NCBI GenBank assembly: GCA_934234215.1
Contig: CAKQHB010000010.1
Coordinates: 25,000-88,999, forward strand
From: an uncultured Cuneatibacter sp.
GTDB lineage: Bacteria; Bacillota; Clostridia; Lachnospirales; Lachnospiraceae
Direction: 5' to 3'
DNA: 64,000 bases
Every line of letters starts with the position of its first letter. The stretch's first letter is position 1. Both the position numbers and the translations under genes were made by a program. The notes beneath the pieces are model-generated. The model did no database searches. It was given only the letters and a program-made list of their open reading frames with translations, and was not told where the DNA came from. This document shows, one piece after another, positions 44,501 to 51,508 of the stretch.

Positions 44501-45429
44501 ATCAGATGACCGTTGCACAGGTGTTCCAGCTTGTATATCAGAAGCTGGCGGATGATTCTGCGGCAACAGCAGTTTCCACAGATGTGAAGGATTATTCCGT
44601 TTATCTGAAAACGGAGGATCAGGCAAATGTGACGAGACAGGATCTGGAGGAGCTGACATTTACTTGGACGGATCAGACGACCGGGGAATCCGAAGAAGTT
44701 CCGTTGTCGGAGATTGTTACCTTTACCAACCAGCAGGGACTGAGTGTCATCAACCGAAAGGCGCAGAATCGTTATCTGACCGTGTCAGCGGAGCTGGCGG
44801 ACGGATATAACATTGGTCTGGTAGGGGATGATGTGAAGGCTGCTCTGGCAGATTACAACTGTCCGGAAGGCTACACATTGGAGATGACCGGCGAGAATGA
44901 GACAATTAACGAAGCGATGGGACAGATTATTTTGATGCTGGTACTGGCAGTTGCGCTGATCTATCTGATCATGGTTGCCCAGTTCCAGTCGCTATTGTCG
45001 CCGTTTATCATTCTGTTTACGATTCCGCTGGCATTTACAGGCGGTTTCTTCCTGCTGTACTTCAGCGGATTTGAAGTGAGCATCATTGCGCTGATCGGTT
45101 TTGTACTGCTTGCTGGTATTATTGTAAACAATGGTATCGTGCTGGTAGATTATATCAATCAGCTGCGAAAAGAGGGCAAATCCAAGAAAGAAGCCATTGT
45201 GGAAGCCGGTCAGACGCGATTGCGTCCGGTTCTGATGACGGCACTTACAACCATCATTTCCATGTCCACCCTGGCACTCGGTATGGGACAGGGCTCTGAG
45301 ATGATGCAGCCGATGGCGATCGTTACCGTAGGAGGTTTAATTTATGGTACACTTTTGACGCTGATTGTGATACCATGTATTTATGATTTGTTCCACCGGG
45401 AAAAGAGCATGGTGGAAGAGGATCTGTAA
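41587..45429 (+). CDS. RND-family efflux permease with long coiled-coil insert
   Basis: A 1280-residue proton-driven exporter with the two-fold RND layout: helix 1 near residues 10-30, a first extracytoplasmic domain, helices 2-6 near 580-740, helix 7 near 775, a second domain, and helices 8-12 near 1115-1260. Family text is seen in TTDLLPDMSFPYVLI, GLALGIGMLVDNSIVVIENIF and GFVLLAGIIVNNGIVLVDYI, the last two carrying the charged transmembrane Asp. An insert at about 195-450 is strongly helical and rich in Glu, Gln and Ala, a coiled coil absent from AcrB. No membrane-fusion gene is adjacent; the insert may serve that reach in a one-membrane cell. The ribosome site is GAAGGAGGAAA. Confidence 0.93.
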   Translation: MLSKRSVRKPFTVLAAVVIVLVLGFVSVTRMTTDLLPDMSFPYVLIMTTDPGASPEEVETAVTAPIEAGIATTSNIETISSMSYNSYSVVVAEYAQNTNMDSVLIEIQQKLDTVTGQMTDTVGTPMIMQIDPDMLPVFVAAVDVDGMDSVELTDYVTSKLEPQLESIEGVASVTMSGGIEETIQVTLKQEKIDALNAKIQEVISGQFTEAQEELDSAKAELEDGKNQIENGQNELASGMAQGNTEILKQKFNLVETESELNEQLSNLQVMEQLLETMIPQLQSMYDRVQEIQGQIDVAEAQLKLWEAGLSAEDFAAQTGMTVEQAQAMIDGLKTQLEQIRGLAAQVGEMLKKAGIELGSTEDLPAAIAQLSSQLTEVRAGIAAIEEGKAQIEQGKVTLDEALRTLNEQQILGTIQISSSLSALTNGESKLEEAQGTLDTTKEQALKSSDLNAVLSLDTLQGILTAQNFSMPAGYLTEGENQYLVRVGDSVDSQEELENLTLLDLGLDSIEPIKLSDIADVERVDNSSEVYTKINGNQGLMLSFEKQTGYSTGDVTDRILERFDRLEQEEAGLHLTALMDQGVYIDMIVDSVVQNILVGAALAIFILLLFLRDLRPTLIVACSIPLSVVMAIVLMYFSGVTLNIISLSGLALGIGMLVDNSIVVIENIFRMRGLGYSKKKAAVEGASQVSGAIIASTLTTVCVFAPIIFTDGITRQLFVDLGLTIAYTLFASLLVALTLVPAMASGMLKRSETKEFAFFTKLRNGYGILLEKLLHWKPVVLILALVLLVLSVVLALSRGTAFMPEMSSTQMTATLTAKEGESLDFEELCAISDEAISRMEAVDGVGTIGAMIGSGSTMSLMGGGGSDSVTMYLLMEDGTKRTDKQVTADVLEACADLDCEISIDSSSMDMTALTGTGISINVIGRDLNTLQEIAQDVADQISQAEGISKVDDGLGKTTNEFVVTVDKEKAAKYQMTVAQVFQLVYQKLADDSAATAVSTDVKDYSVYLKTEDQANVTRQDLEELTFTWTDQTTGESEEVPLSEIVTFTNQQGLSVINRKAQNRYLTVSAELADGYNIGLVGDDVKAALADYNCPEGYTLEMTGENETINEAMGQIILMLVLAVALIYLIMVAQFQSLLSPFIILFTIPLAFTGGFFLLYFSGFEVSIIALIGFVLLAGIIVNNGIVLVDYINQLRKEGKSKKEAIVEAGQTRLRPVLMTALTTIISMSTLALGMGQGSEMMQPMAIVTVGGLIYGTLLTLIVIPCIYDLFHREKSMVEEDL

Positions 45430-45478
45430 GACAAAGAAAACAGGATTCTTAATGGTATGAACGGATTGGAGGACAAAA

Positions 45479-46726
45479 ATGAACTATCAGATTTCCGAAC
45501 AGACAAAACAGAAACTGGAGCAGTTGACAGCACAGACATCCGTACAGAGAGCGTTGGAGTTTGCAGAAGCAGATCAGGAGACGATTTTGGAAAAGCAGAT
45601 CGAACTGACGCTGATCCCGGCACCGACAGGAGCGGAAGGACAGAAGGCAAAACGCCTGTTGGAGATGTTTCAGGAAGAAGGACTGGAAGATTGCCACATT
45701 GACGAGTATGGCAACTGTGTCGGCATTCTGAGAGGTACCGGCGATGGTGTGACAACCTTGCTGGAGGCGCACATGGACACCGTATTCCCGATGGACACAA
45801 AGTTGGAGATTGTAAGAGAAGATGGTTATATCAAGTGTCCTGGTATCGTGGATGACACGAGAGGCTGTGCAGCCGTATTGTCCGCTGTTCGTGCGATTCG
45901 TGCGGCAGGTATCCAGCCGAAGGGAGATATTCATGTGGTCGGCACCGTACAGGAAGAAGGTATGGGTGCACTGAAAGGTATGCAGTATTATTGCCAGCAT
46001 CATCCGGAGCTGCAGGCAAGCGTATCTGTAGACGGAGATGGCTTTGAGGAGATCGTGTGCCAGGCAACCGGTATTCAGACTTATGAGATCACATTCCACG
46101 GTATTGGCGGACACGCGTGGGCAGCATTTGGTCAGGTGGCAAATCCGCTGCATGCGGCAGCCCGCTTCATGGCGAAGCTGGCAGATTTTGAAGTACCGTC
46201 CGAATCCTTTACGACATTTGCTGCGACCGGTTCGCATGCAGGAAATATGGCAGCCGTTCACGCCATCGTCCCGGAGGCTTCGGTTGTACTGAACTTCCGT
46301 TCCAACGACCAGAAGGATCTGATGGATCTCAAGGAGCGGATCTTCGCAGCAGTGGAGGAAGCATGTCAGGAAGAGACTGCTCGCTGGGGCAAGGATAAGA
46401 TCACATGGACAAGCCGCCATATCTGTGATGTCAATGCAGGAGCGCAGGACATTCATGAGCCGATCGTAGAGGCAGCATATGCGGTTTCTCAGTACCTTGG
46501 CTGTGCAGAGCCCGGCATTGCAAAGGGCGGTTCCACAAACTGCAGCCGTGCTTTGGAGGCAGGACTTCCGGCTATTTGTCTGGGAGCAGGCAGAGACTAT
46601 GACAGCAAGTGCCATACTCTGCAGGAGCAGTTCAAGCCGGAGGGCGCTTATAAGGGAGCACAGATTGCGATGCTGATGGCACTGCTTTGCGCCGGAACAG
46701 AGGAAGTGGAGTCTGTGATCCGATGA
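45479..46726 (+). CDS. M20 family metallohydrolase
   Basis: A 415-residue zinc-dependent peptidase or deacylase of the M20/ArgE/DapE/YgeY group. Metal and catalytic residues are seen in LEAHMDTVF (His, Asp), CPGIVDDTRG (bridging Asp), GTVQEEGMGALKG (Glu pair) and SVDGDGFEEI. A dimerisation domain follows around HGIGGHAWAAFG, and the last His lies in SKCHTLQE. The substrate is not predictable; PepT-like dipeptide or carbamoyl-amide hydrolysis are both possible. It overlaps the next gene by four bases and begins a run of five closely packed genes. Confidence 0.9.
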   Translation: MNYQISEQTKQKLEQLTAQTSVQRALEFAEADQETILEKQIELTLIPAPTGAEGQKAKRLLEMFQEEGLEDCHIDEYGNCVGILRGTGDGVTTLLEAHMDTVFPMDTKLEIVREDGYIKCPGIVDDTRGCAAVLSAVRAIRAAGIQPKGDIHVVGTVQEEGMGALKGMQYYCQHHPELQASVSVDGDGFEEIVCQATGIQTYEITFHGIGGHAWAAFGQVANPLHAAARFMAKLADFEVPSESFTTFAATGSHAGNMAAVHAIVPEASVVLNFRSNDQKDLMDLKERIFAAVEEACQEETARWGKDKITWTSRHICDVNAGAQDIHEPIVEAAYAVSQYLGCAEPGIAKGGSTNCSRALEAGLPAICLGAGRDYDSKCHTLQEQFKPEGAYKGAQIAMLMALLCAGTEEVESVIR

Positions 46727-47796
46727 AAAAGACAGTACCTGATTTTCTGAGGGACTTTCACTGTATCGCGTCCGCATGTCAGGATACCTGCTGCGCCGGA
46801 TGGGAGATTGAAGTGGACAGCGTTTCCGCAGAATATTATCGCAGTATTCCAGGTGCATTCGGGGAAGAACTTCGGAAGCGGTTGGAGACGGAAGAGGGGG
46901 AAGATTTCTTTCGTCTGACGAGGCAGAGACGGTGTCCGTTTCTGGATGAACAGAATTTATGCCGGATCTATCAGAATCTGGGAGAGGAGGCTCTGTGCGA
47001 CATTTGCACAGAGCATCCCCGCTTTTATAACTGGTTGGGAGCCGATACGGAGGAGGGGCTTGGATTGTGCTGTGAGGAAGTGCGAAGACTTCTGTTCACA
47101 CATCCGGAGCCGATCCGGTTTGAGACAGAGGAGCTGGAAGCAAGCGGCGAGGAGGAAGACGAAGATCCATTTCTGCCGCTGTTGCTGAAAATCCGGGAAG
47201 CGGGTTTTTCGCTGCTGCAGGATCGCAGCGTGTCGGTGGCACAGCGTCTGATCCGTCTGGAAGTTTTTTTGATGGAGATGCAGGATTTGCTGGATCAGGG
47301 ACAGGAACTGACAGAAGTTCAGATTCAGAAGGCATTTGCTATATGCAGACAGCAGACGTATCAAAAAGATCCGCTGTCAGAGGAAGAGCTGACGGATATA
47401 TTGGATGTCTGTTTGAAGTTGGAGTATCTTGGAACAGAATTACCGGATGCCCTGCGCCGGATCAGAGAACGTCTGCCGGAATTGCAGATGTCAGGGAATG
47501 CTCTTCTTGAAAGACGCTCCGAGCAGGAATATGAGTGGGAGCATCTGAGCGTTTATTATTTGTATCGCTATTTGGTGGAAGCATTGTATGACTGGGATCT
47601 GGCACTGCGTCTGCAGTTTTTGCTTTTGCACATTCGTCTGTTGACGATGCTGATCGCGGAGGCAAATGCGGGAGATTCTGCGGATTGGCTGCCGCGGGCA
47701 CAACTTGTGGGACTGTATTCCAAAGAGATCGAATATTGTCCGGAAAATGTGGAAACTCTATATGAAGCAATCCAGGAAGGAAGGATCTTACTTTGA
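46723..47796 (+). CDS. FliB-like lysine-N-methylase family protein
   Basis: A 357-residue protein with a Cys-rich N-terminus of the FliB type: ASACQDTCCAGWEIEVD near residue 15, RCPFLDEQNLCRIYQNLGE and LCDICTEHPRFYNW, which together form a metal or iron-sulfur cluster site. In Salmonella FliB methylates flagellin lysines. There are no flagellar genes in this window, and such genes are common in non-motile Clostridia, so another target or role is likely. The ATG overlaps the M20 stop, and the gene is coupled to the C_GCAxxG_C_C gene by another overlap. Confidence 0.85.
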   Translation: MKKTVPDFLRDFHCIASACQDTCCAGWEIEVDSVSAEYYRSIPGAFGEELRKRLETEEGEDFFRLTRQRRCPFLDEQNLCRIYQNLGEEALCDICTEHPRFYNWLGADTEEGLGLCCEEVRRLLFTHPEPIRFETEELEASGEEEDEDPFLPLLLKIREAGFSLLQDRSVSVAQRLIRLEVFLMEMQDLLDQGQELTEVQIQKAFAICRQQTYQKDPLSEEELTDILDVCLKLEYLGTELPDALRRIRERLPELQMSGNALLERRSEQEYEWEHLSVYYLYRYLVEALYDWDLALRLQFLLLHIRLLTMLIAEANAGDSADWLPRAQLVGLYSKEIEYCPENVETLYEAIQEGRILL

Positions 47797-48311
47797 GCGA
47801 GCAGAACAAGAAAAAAAACAAATGGGTCTGTCCGGGTGCAGAGCGCGGCGCGGCATTGTTTCATCAGGGATGCAACTGTGCGCAGTCTGTTTTTTGTGCT
47901 TTTTCGGATCAACTGGGGATGGATCGCAATCTTGCGATGCGAATGTCGGCGTCCTTTGGCGGCGGGATCGGCAGAATGCGGGAAGTGTGCGGCGCAGTGT
48001 CCGGAATGGCGCTGATTGCAGGTTTCTTTACAGGAAGCACGGTGCCGGAAGATCAGGAAGCAAAAGGTGCAAACTATCAGTTGGTGCAGGATCTGGCGCA
48101 GGAGCTGCGGGCAGAGCATGACACGATCTTATGCAGAGAATTGCTTGGTCTGACGGAAGTGGATGGCGTAGCGATGCCGGAAGCGCGGACAGAGCAATAT
48201 TATGCATCGCGTCCCTGTGAAACATTGATTCGACATGCCTGTGCCATCATCGAGGAGCATTTTCCACAGCTTCGGACAGAGACGGAAGAGGGCACGCCAG
48301 AGGAAAGTTGA
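47793..48311 (+). CDS. C_GCAxxG_C_C family (redox/metal-binding Cys-motif) protein
   Basis: A 172-residue protein with the signature of the C_GCAxxG_C_C family: FHQGCNCAQSVFCAF near residue 24, ASFGGGIGRMREVCGAVSGM, and later Cys in TILCRELLGL and SRPCETLIRHAC. Members are small helical proteins that may carry a metal or redox centre; some are fused to oxidoreductases. Translation starts at TTG (47793), with AAGGA at good spacing and overlap with the FliB-like stop. Function is not known. Confidence 0.88.
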   Translation: MSEQNKKKNKWVCPGAERGAALFHQGCNCAQSVFCAFSDQLGMDRNLAMRMSASFGGGIGRMREVCGAVSGMALIAGFFTGSTVPEDQEAKGANYQLVQDLAQELRAEHDTILCRELLGLTEVDGVAMPEARTEQYYASRPCETLIRHACAIIEEHFPQLRTETEEGTPEES

Positions 48312-48319
48312 GGATAGAC

Positions 48320-48889
48320 ATGGAAATTTGGGATGTTTATGACGCGGATCGTCGCCTGACTGGCCGGACGATGGTGCGGGGAGAAAGATTTCAGCCGGGC
48401 GATTATCATCTGGTTGTACATATTTGCATTCGAAATTCTGCGGGAGAAATGCTGATCCAGAGACGCCAGCCGTTCAAGCAGGGATTTCCCGGCATGTGGG
48501 ATGTTTCTGTGGGCGGCAGTGCTGTTGCAGGAGATACAAGTGCCCGGGCAGCAGAGCGGGAAGTGGAAGAAGAACTGGGACTTACGCTGCATTTGCAGGG
48601 CAGAACGCCGCATTTGAGCCTGAATTTTGATGAAGGTTACGATGATTTTTATATCGTGGATCAGGATGTGGATCTGAGTGCATTGCATTTGCAGGAAAGC
48701 GAAGTGGCAGAAGTTCGTTGGGCATCGAAGGCGGAGATTCTGGAGTTGATCCGGGATGGCAGCTTTATTCCGTATCATGAGAGTCTGATCGGATTGCTGT
48801 TTGATCTGGAGCAGATTCCGGATTCCCATCAGGGACGAATCAACGGAAGAGACCGGATTGCCGGTCAAAAGAGAGAGGAAGAAGTATGA
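48320..48889 (+). CDS. NUDIX hydrolase (isopentenyl-diphosphate isomerase-like/YfcD-like)
   Basis: A 189-residue NUDIX protein. The ATG at 48320 follows TGAGGATAGAC; the overlapping TTG at 48308 is less likely. The NUDIX box is seen as GGSAVAGDTSARAAEREVEE followed by ELGL, with Asp in place of the usual first Glu but the REVEEE catalytic core intact. The N-terminal MEIWDVYDADRRLTGRTMVRG fits the YfcD/IDI-like group, which acts on small diphosphates. It overlaps mnmA by four bases. Confidence 0.88.
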   Translation: MEIWDVYDADRRLTGRTMVRGERFQPGDYHLVVHICIRNSAGEMLIQRRQPFKQGFPGMWDVSVGGSAVAGDTSARAAEREVEEELGLTLHLQGRTPHLSLNFDEGYDDFYIVDQDVDLSALHLQESEVAEVRWASKAEILELIRDGSFIPYHESLIGLLFDLEQIPDSHQGRINGRDRIAGQKREEEV

Positions 48890-49959
48890 GTCAGAAGGCA
48901 TTGATTGCCATGAGCGGCGGAGTAGACAGCTCGGTAGCAGCATGGATGATGAAGGAACAGGGCTTTGACTGCATGGGCGTCATGATGAAGCTCTATGAAA
49001 ACGAAGATGCCGGTATTCCGGCGCATCAGACCTGCTGCTCGCTGGAAGATGCGGAGGATGCGCGGAGTGTCGCGTTCCGCCTGGGAATGCCGTTTTATGT
49101 GTTTAATTATAAAGAAGATTTCTGTACACAGGTCATGGATCGATTTGCCGCCAGTTATGAGGCGGGAGAGACCCCGAATCCGTGCATTGAGTGCAATCGC
49201 TATATGAAATTCGAAAAACTGCTGCAGCGGGCAAAAGAACTGCAGATGGACTATGTGGTGACGGGACATTATGCGAGAATCGTAGAAGAAAATGGACGTT
49301 ATCTGTTGAAAAAGGGATTGGATGAGAGCAAAGACCAGAGTTATGTGTTGTACATGCTGAACCAGGAACAGCTGGCGCATATCAGACTGCCTCTGGGTGA
49401 GCTGCGCAAGACCGAGGTGCGGGAGATTGCAGAGCGGGAAGGATTTCTGAATGCACACAAGCATGACAGTCAGGATATTTGCTTTGTTCCGGATGGCGAT
49501 TATGTGGCATTTCTGGAGCGCCACACCGGACGTCATTATGAGGATGGTCCCATCGTGGATCTGGAGGGAAAGCAGTTGGGAACGCATCACGGCGCGATTC
49601 GCTACACGATGGGGCAGCGGAAAGGGCTGAATCTTGCAGTTGGTTCTCCGATTTATGTATGCGGCAAGGACATGGCAAAAAATACCGTCATCGTCGGTCC
49701 GTCGGAGGCATTGTTCTCCACGACATTTTATGCGGACAGACTGAACTGGATCGCGTTTGAAGATCTGACAGAGCCGATCCGTGTCAAGGCGCGGACGCGC
49801 TATCATCAGAAGGAACAGTGGGCAACGGTATCCCCGGAGAGTGACGGAATCGTGAGGGTAGAGTTTGAGGAACCACAGAGAGCGGTGACACCAGGGCAGG
49901 CAGTTGTGTTCTATCAGGAAGATCTGGTGGTCGGTGGAGGTACGATTTTATCCAGATAA
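48886..49959 (+). CDS. mnmA: tRNA-specific 2-thiouridylase MnmA
   Basis: Adds sulfur to U34 of Lys, Glu and Gln tRNAs. It has 357 residues. Seen: the PP-loop MSGGVDSSVAAW near 9-20, catalytic Cys100 (NPCIECNRYMKF) and Cys199 (SQDICFVPDGDY), and the tRNA-binding text GHYARI and DQSYVLYML. In the usual reaction Cys199 takes the persulfide and Cys100 is the nucleophile. The ATG overlaps the NUDIX stop. The cysteine desulfurase and any IscU/IscR partner are not in the window. Confidence 0.97.
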   Translation: MSQKALIAMSGGVDSSVAAWMMKEQGFDCMGVMMKLYENEDAGIPAHQTCCSLEDAEDARSVAFRLGMPFYVFNYKEDFCTQVMDRFAASYEAGETPNPCIECNRYMKFEKLLQRAKELQMDYVVTGHYARIVEENGRYLLKKGLDESKDQSYVLYMLNQEQLAHIRLPLGELRKTEVREIAEREGFLNAHKHDSQDICFVPDGDYVAFLERHTGRHYEDGPIVDLEGKQLGTHHGAIRYTMGQRKGLNLAVGSPIYVCGKDMAKNTVIVGPSEALFSTTFYADRLNWIAFEDLTEPIRVKARTRYHQKEQWATVSPESDGIVRVEFEEPQRAVTPGQAVVFYQEDLVVGGGTILSR

Positions 49960-50031
49960 GCCGGATAGAAAATGCCGAAACTTCGAAAAAGCGTGAAATT
50001 ACGACAAAAAAATACCCGATAAATATAATGT

Positions 50032-50060
50032 CCCGGAAAAATGTGTATTGATTTTCCGGG
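50032..50060 (+). terminator. Hairpin at the mnmA-purA boundary
   Basis: CCCGGAAAA paired with TTTTCCGGG across an 11-base loop, followed by GTGTTTCTT. It may end the mnmA operon, though the T tract is weak. The right arm overlaps the purA -35 box. Confidence 0.5.
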
Positions 50061-50076
50061 GTGTTTCTTATATACT
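50048..50076 (+). promoter_or_regulatory. Sigma-A-type promoter for purA
   Basis: TTGATT at 50048-50053 and TATACT at 50071-50076 with a 17-base spacer, 70 bases before the purA start. A short GGGC/GCCC stem lies in the leader near 50084. Confidence 0.75.
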
Positions 50077-50145
50077 ATTAGTCGGGCATTTTTGCCCTTT
50101 AGTATTTTTAGAATCATGGATTCAAATGACAGGAGGAACAGTCCT

Positions 50146-51423
50146 ATGGTTAGAGCTATTGTTGGTGCGAACTGGGGAGATGAAGGAAAGGGTAAGATTA
50201 CGGATATGCTTGCCAGAGAGTCCGACATCGTCATCCGTTTCCAGGGTGGAAGTAACGCAGGTCACACGATTATTAATGATTATGGTAAATTTGCCCTGCA
50301 TCTGTTGCCGTCCGGTGTTTTCTATGGACACACTACCTGCATCATCGGTAACGGTGTAGCGCTGAATATTCCTTATCTGTTTAACGAGATCAAGAGTCTG
50401 GAAGAGAGAAATGTTCCGACTCCTCACATTCTGGTATCCGATCGTGCACAGATTCTGATGCCATACCACATTGATTTTGATAAGTATGAGGAAGAGCGTC
50501 TGGGCGGTAAGAGCTTCGGTTCTACAAAGTCCGGTATTGCTCCTTTCTATTCCGATAAGTATGCAAAGATCGGCTTCCAGGTAAGCGAGCTGTTTGATGA
50601 GGAAGGCCTGAGAGAGCATGTAGACCGCGTTGTTGAGCAGAAGAATGTTATGCTGCAGTACATGTATCATAAGCCTCTGATCGATGCAGACGAGCTGTAT
50701 CAGACACTGCTGTCCTACCGCGATATGGTAAAGCCTTATGTATGTGATGTTTCCGCATATCTGTATCAGGCAATCAAAGATGGCAAGACGATCCTGTTAG
50801 AGGGTCAGTTAGGTTCCATGAAGGATCCGGATCACGGTATTTACCCGATGGTTACTTCTTCTTCCACTCTGGCAGCTTACGGTGCAATCGGTGCCGGTAT
50901 CCCTCCGTACGAGATCAAGGACATCATCACCGTTGTAAAGGCATACTCCAGCGCAGTTGGCGCAGGTGAGTTTGTCAGCGAGATCTTTGGTGATGAGGCA
51001 GATGAGCTCCGCAGAAGAGGCGGAGACGGCGGTGAGTTCGGTGCTACCACCGGACGTCCGAGACGTATGGGATGGTTTGATGCAGTTGCTACCCGTTATG
51101 GTTGCCGTATTCAGGGTGCTACTGAGGTAGCTCTGACCGTTGTAGATGCACTGGGCTATCTGGATGAGATCCCGATGTGTGTTGGCTATGAGATCGATGG
51201 CAAGGTTACAAAGGACTTCCCGACCACCAGTCTGCTGAAGAAAGCAAAGCCGGTATGGAAGGTTCTGCCGGGCTGGAAGTGTGATATCCGCGGTATCCGC
51301 AAGTATGAGGATCTGCCGGAAGCATGCCGTAACTACATCGAGACCATCGAAGGCGAGCTGGGAGTACCGATCACGATGGTATCCAATGGACCCGGAAGAG
51401 ATGACATCATCTTACGCAAGTAA
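50146..51423 (+). CDS. purA: Adenylosuccinate synthetase
   Basis: Joins IMP and aspartate with GTP, the first committed step to AMP. It has 425 residues. The ATG at 50146 follows AGGAGGAACAGTCCT; a longer frame back to 50041 would run through the promoter. Seen: VGANWGDEGKGKITDML at 6-22 (the GTP P-loop), GGSNAGHTI, LEGQLGSMKDPDHGIYP, TTGRPRRMGWFDAVATRYG and SNGPGRDD. These match the PurA family. Confidence 0.97.
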   Translation: MVRAIVGANWGDEGKGKITDMLARESDIVIRFQGGSNAGHTIINDYGKFALHLLPSGVFYGHTTCIIGNGVALNIPYLFNEIKSLEERNVPTPHILVSDRAQILMPYHIDFDKYEEERLGGKSFGSTKSGIAPFYSDKYAKIGFQVSELFDEEGLREHVDRVVEQKNVMLQYMYHKPLIDADELYQTLLSYRDMVKPYVCDVSAYLYQAIKDGKTILLEGQLGSMKDPDHGIYPMVTSSSTLAAYGAIGAGIPPYEIKDIITVVKAYSSAVGAGEFVSEIFGDEADELRRRGGDGGEFGATTGRPRRMGWFDAVATRYGCRIQGATEVALTVVDALGYLDEIPMCVGYEIDGKVTKDFPTTSLLKKAKPVWKVLPGWKCDIRGIRKYEDLPEACRNYIETIEGELGVPITMVSNGPGRDDIILRK

Positions 51424-51444
51424 TAAAAAAATAAGAACTGAATG

Positions 51445-51496
51445 ATTTTCTGCGAGCCGAATGATTCATTCGGCTCGTGTGGTTTCCGCAGAAAAT
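51445..51496 (+). promoter_or_regulatory. Two-level hairpin in the purA-argS gap
   Basis: An inner perfect stem CGAGCCGAATG with CATTCGGCTCG (51453-51463/51467-51477, three-base loop) is enclosed by an outer stem ATTTTCTGC with GCAGAAAAT (51445-51453/51488-51496; C51453 can pair in either). The outer right arm ends at the argS GAGG ribosome site. It may end purA transcripts or regulate argS. No T-box consensus (GGTGG-ACCGCG) is present. Confidence 0.6.
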
Positions 51497-51508
51497 GAGG
51501 ATGAATGT

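Noticed and set aside
45449..46858. 469-residue open frame on the - strand opposite the M20 gene
   Set aside because: Cys/Leu/Arg-rich text with no motif; the + strand encodes an M20 hydrolase with its metal ligands.
49960..50145. Purine-type riboswitch before purA
   Set aside because: A promoter and short stems are present, but not the conserved loop pairs of purine riboswitches.
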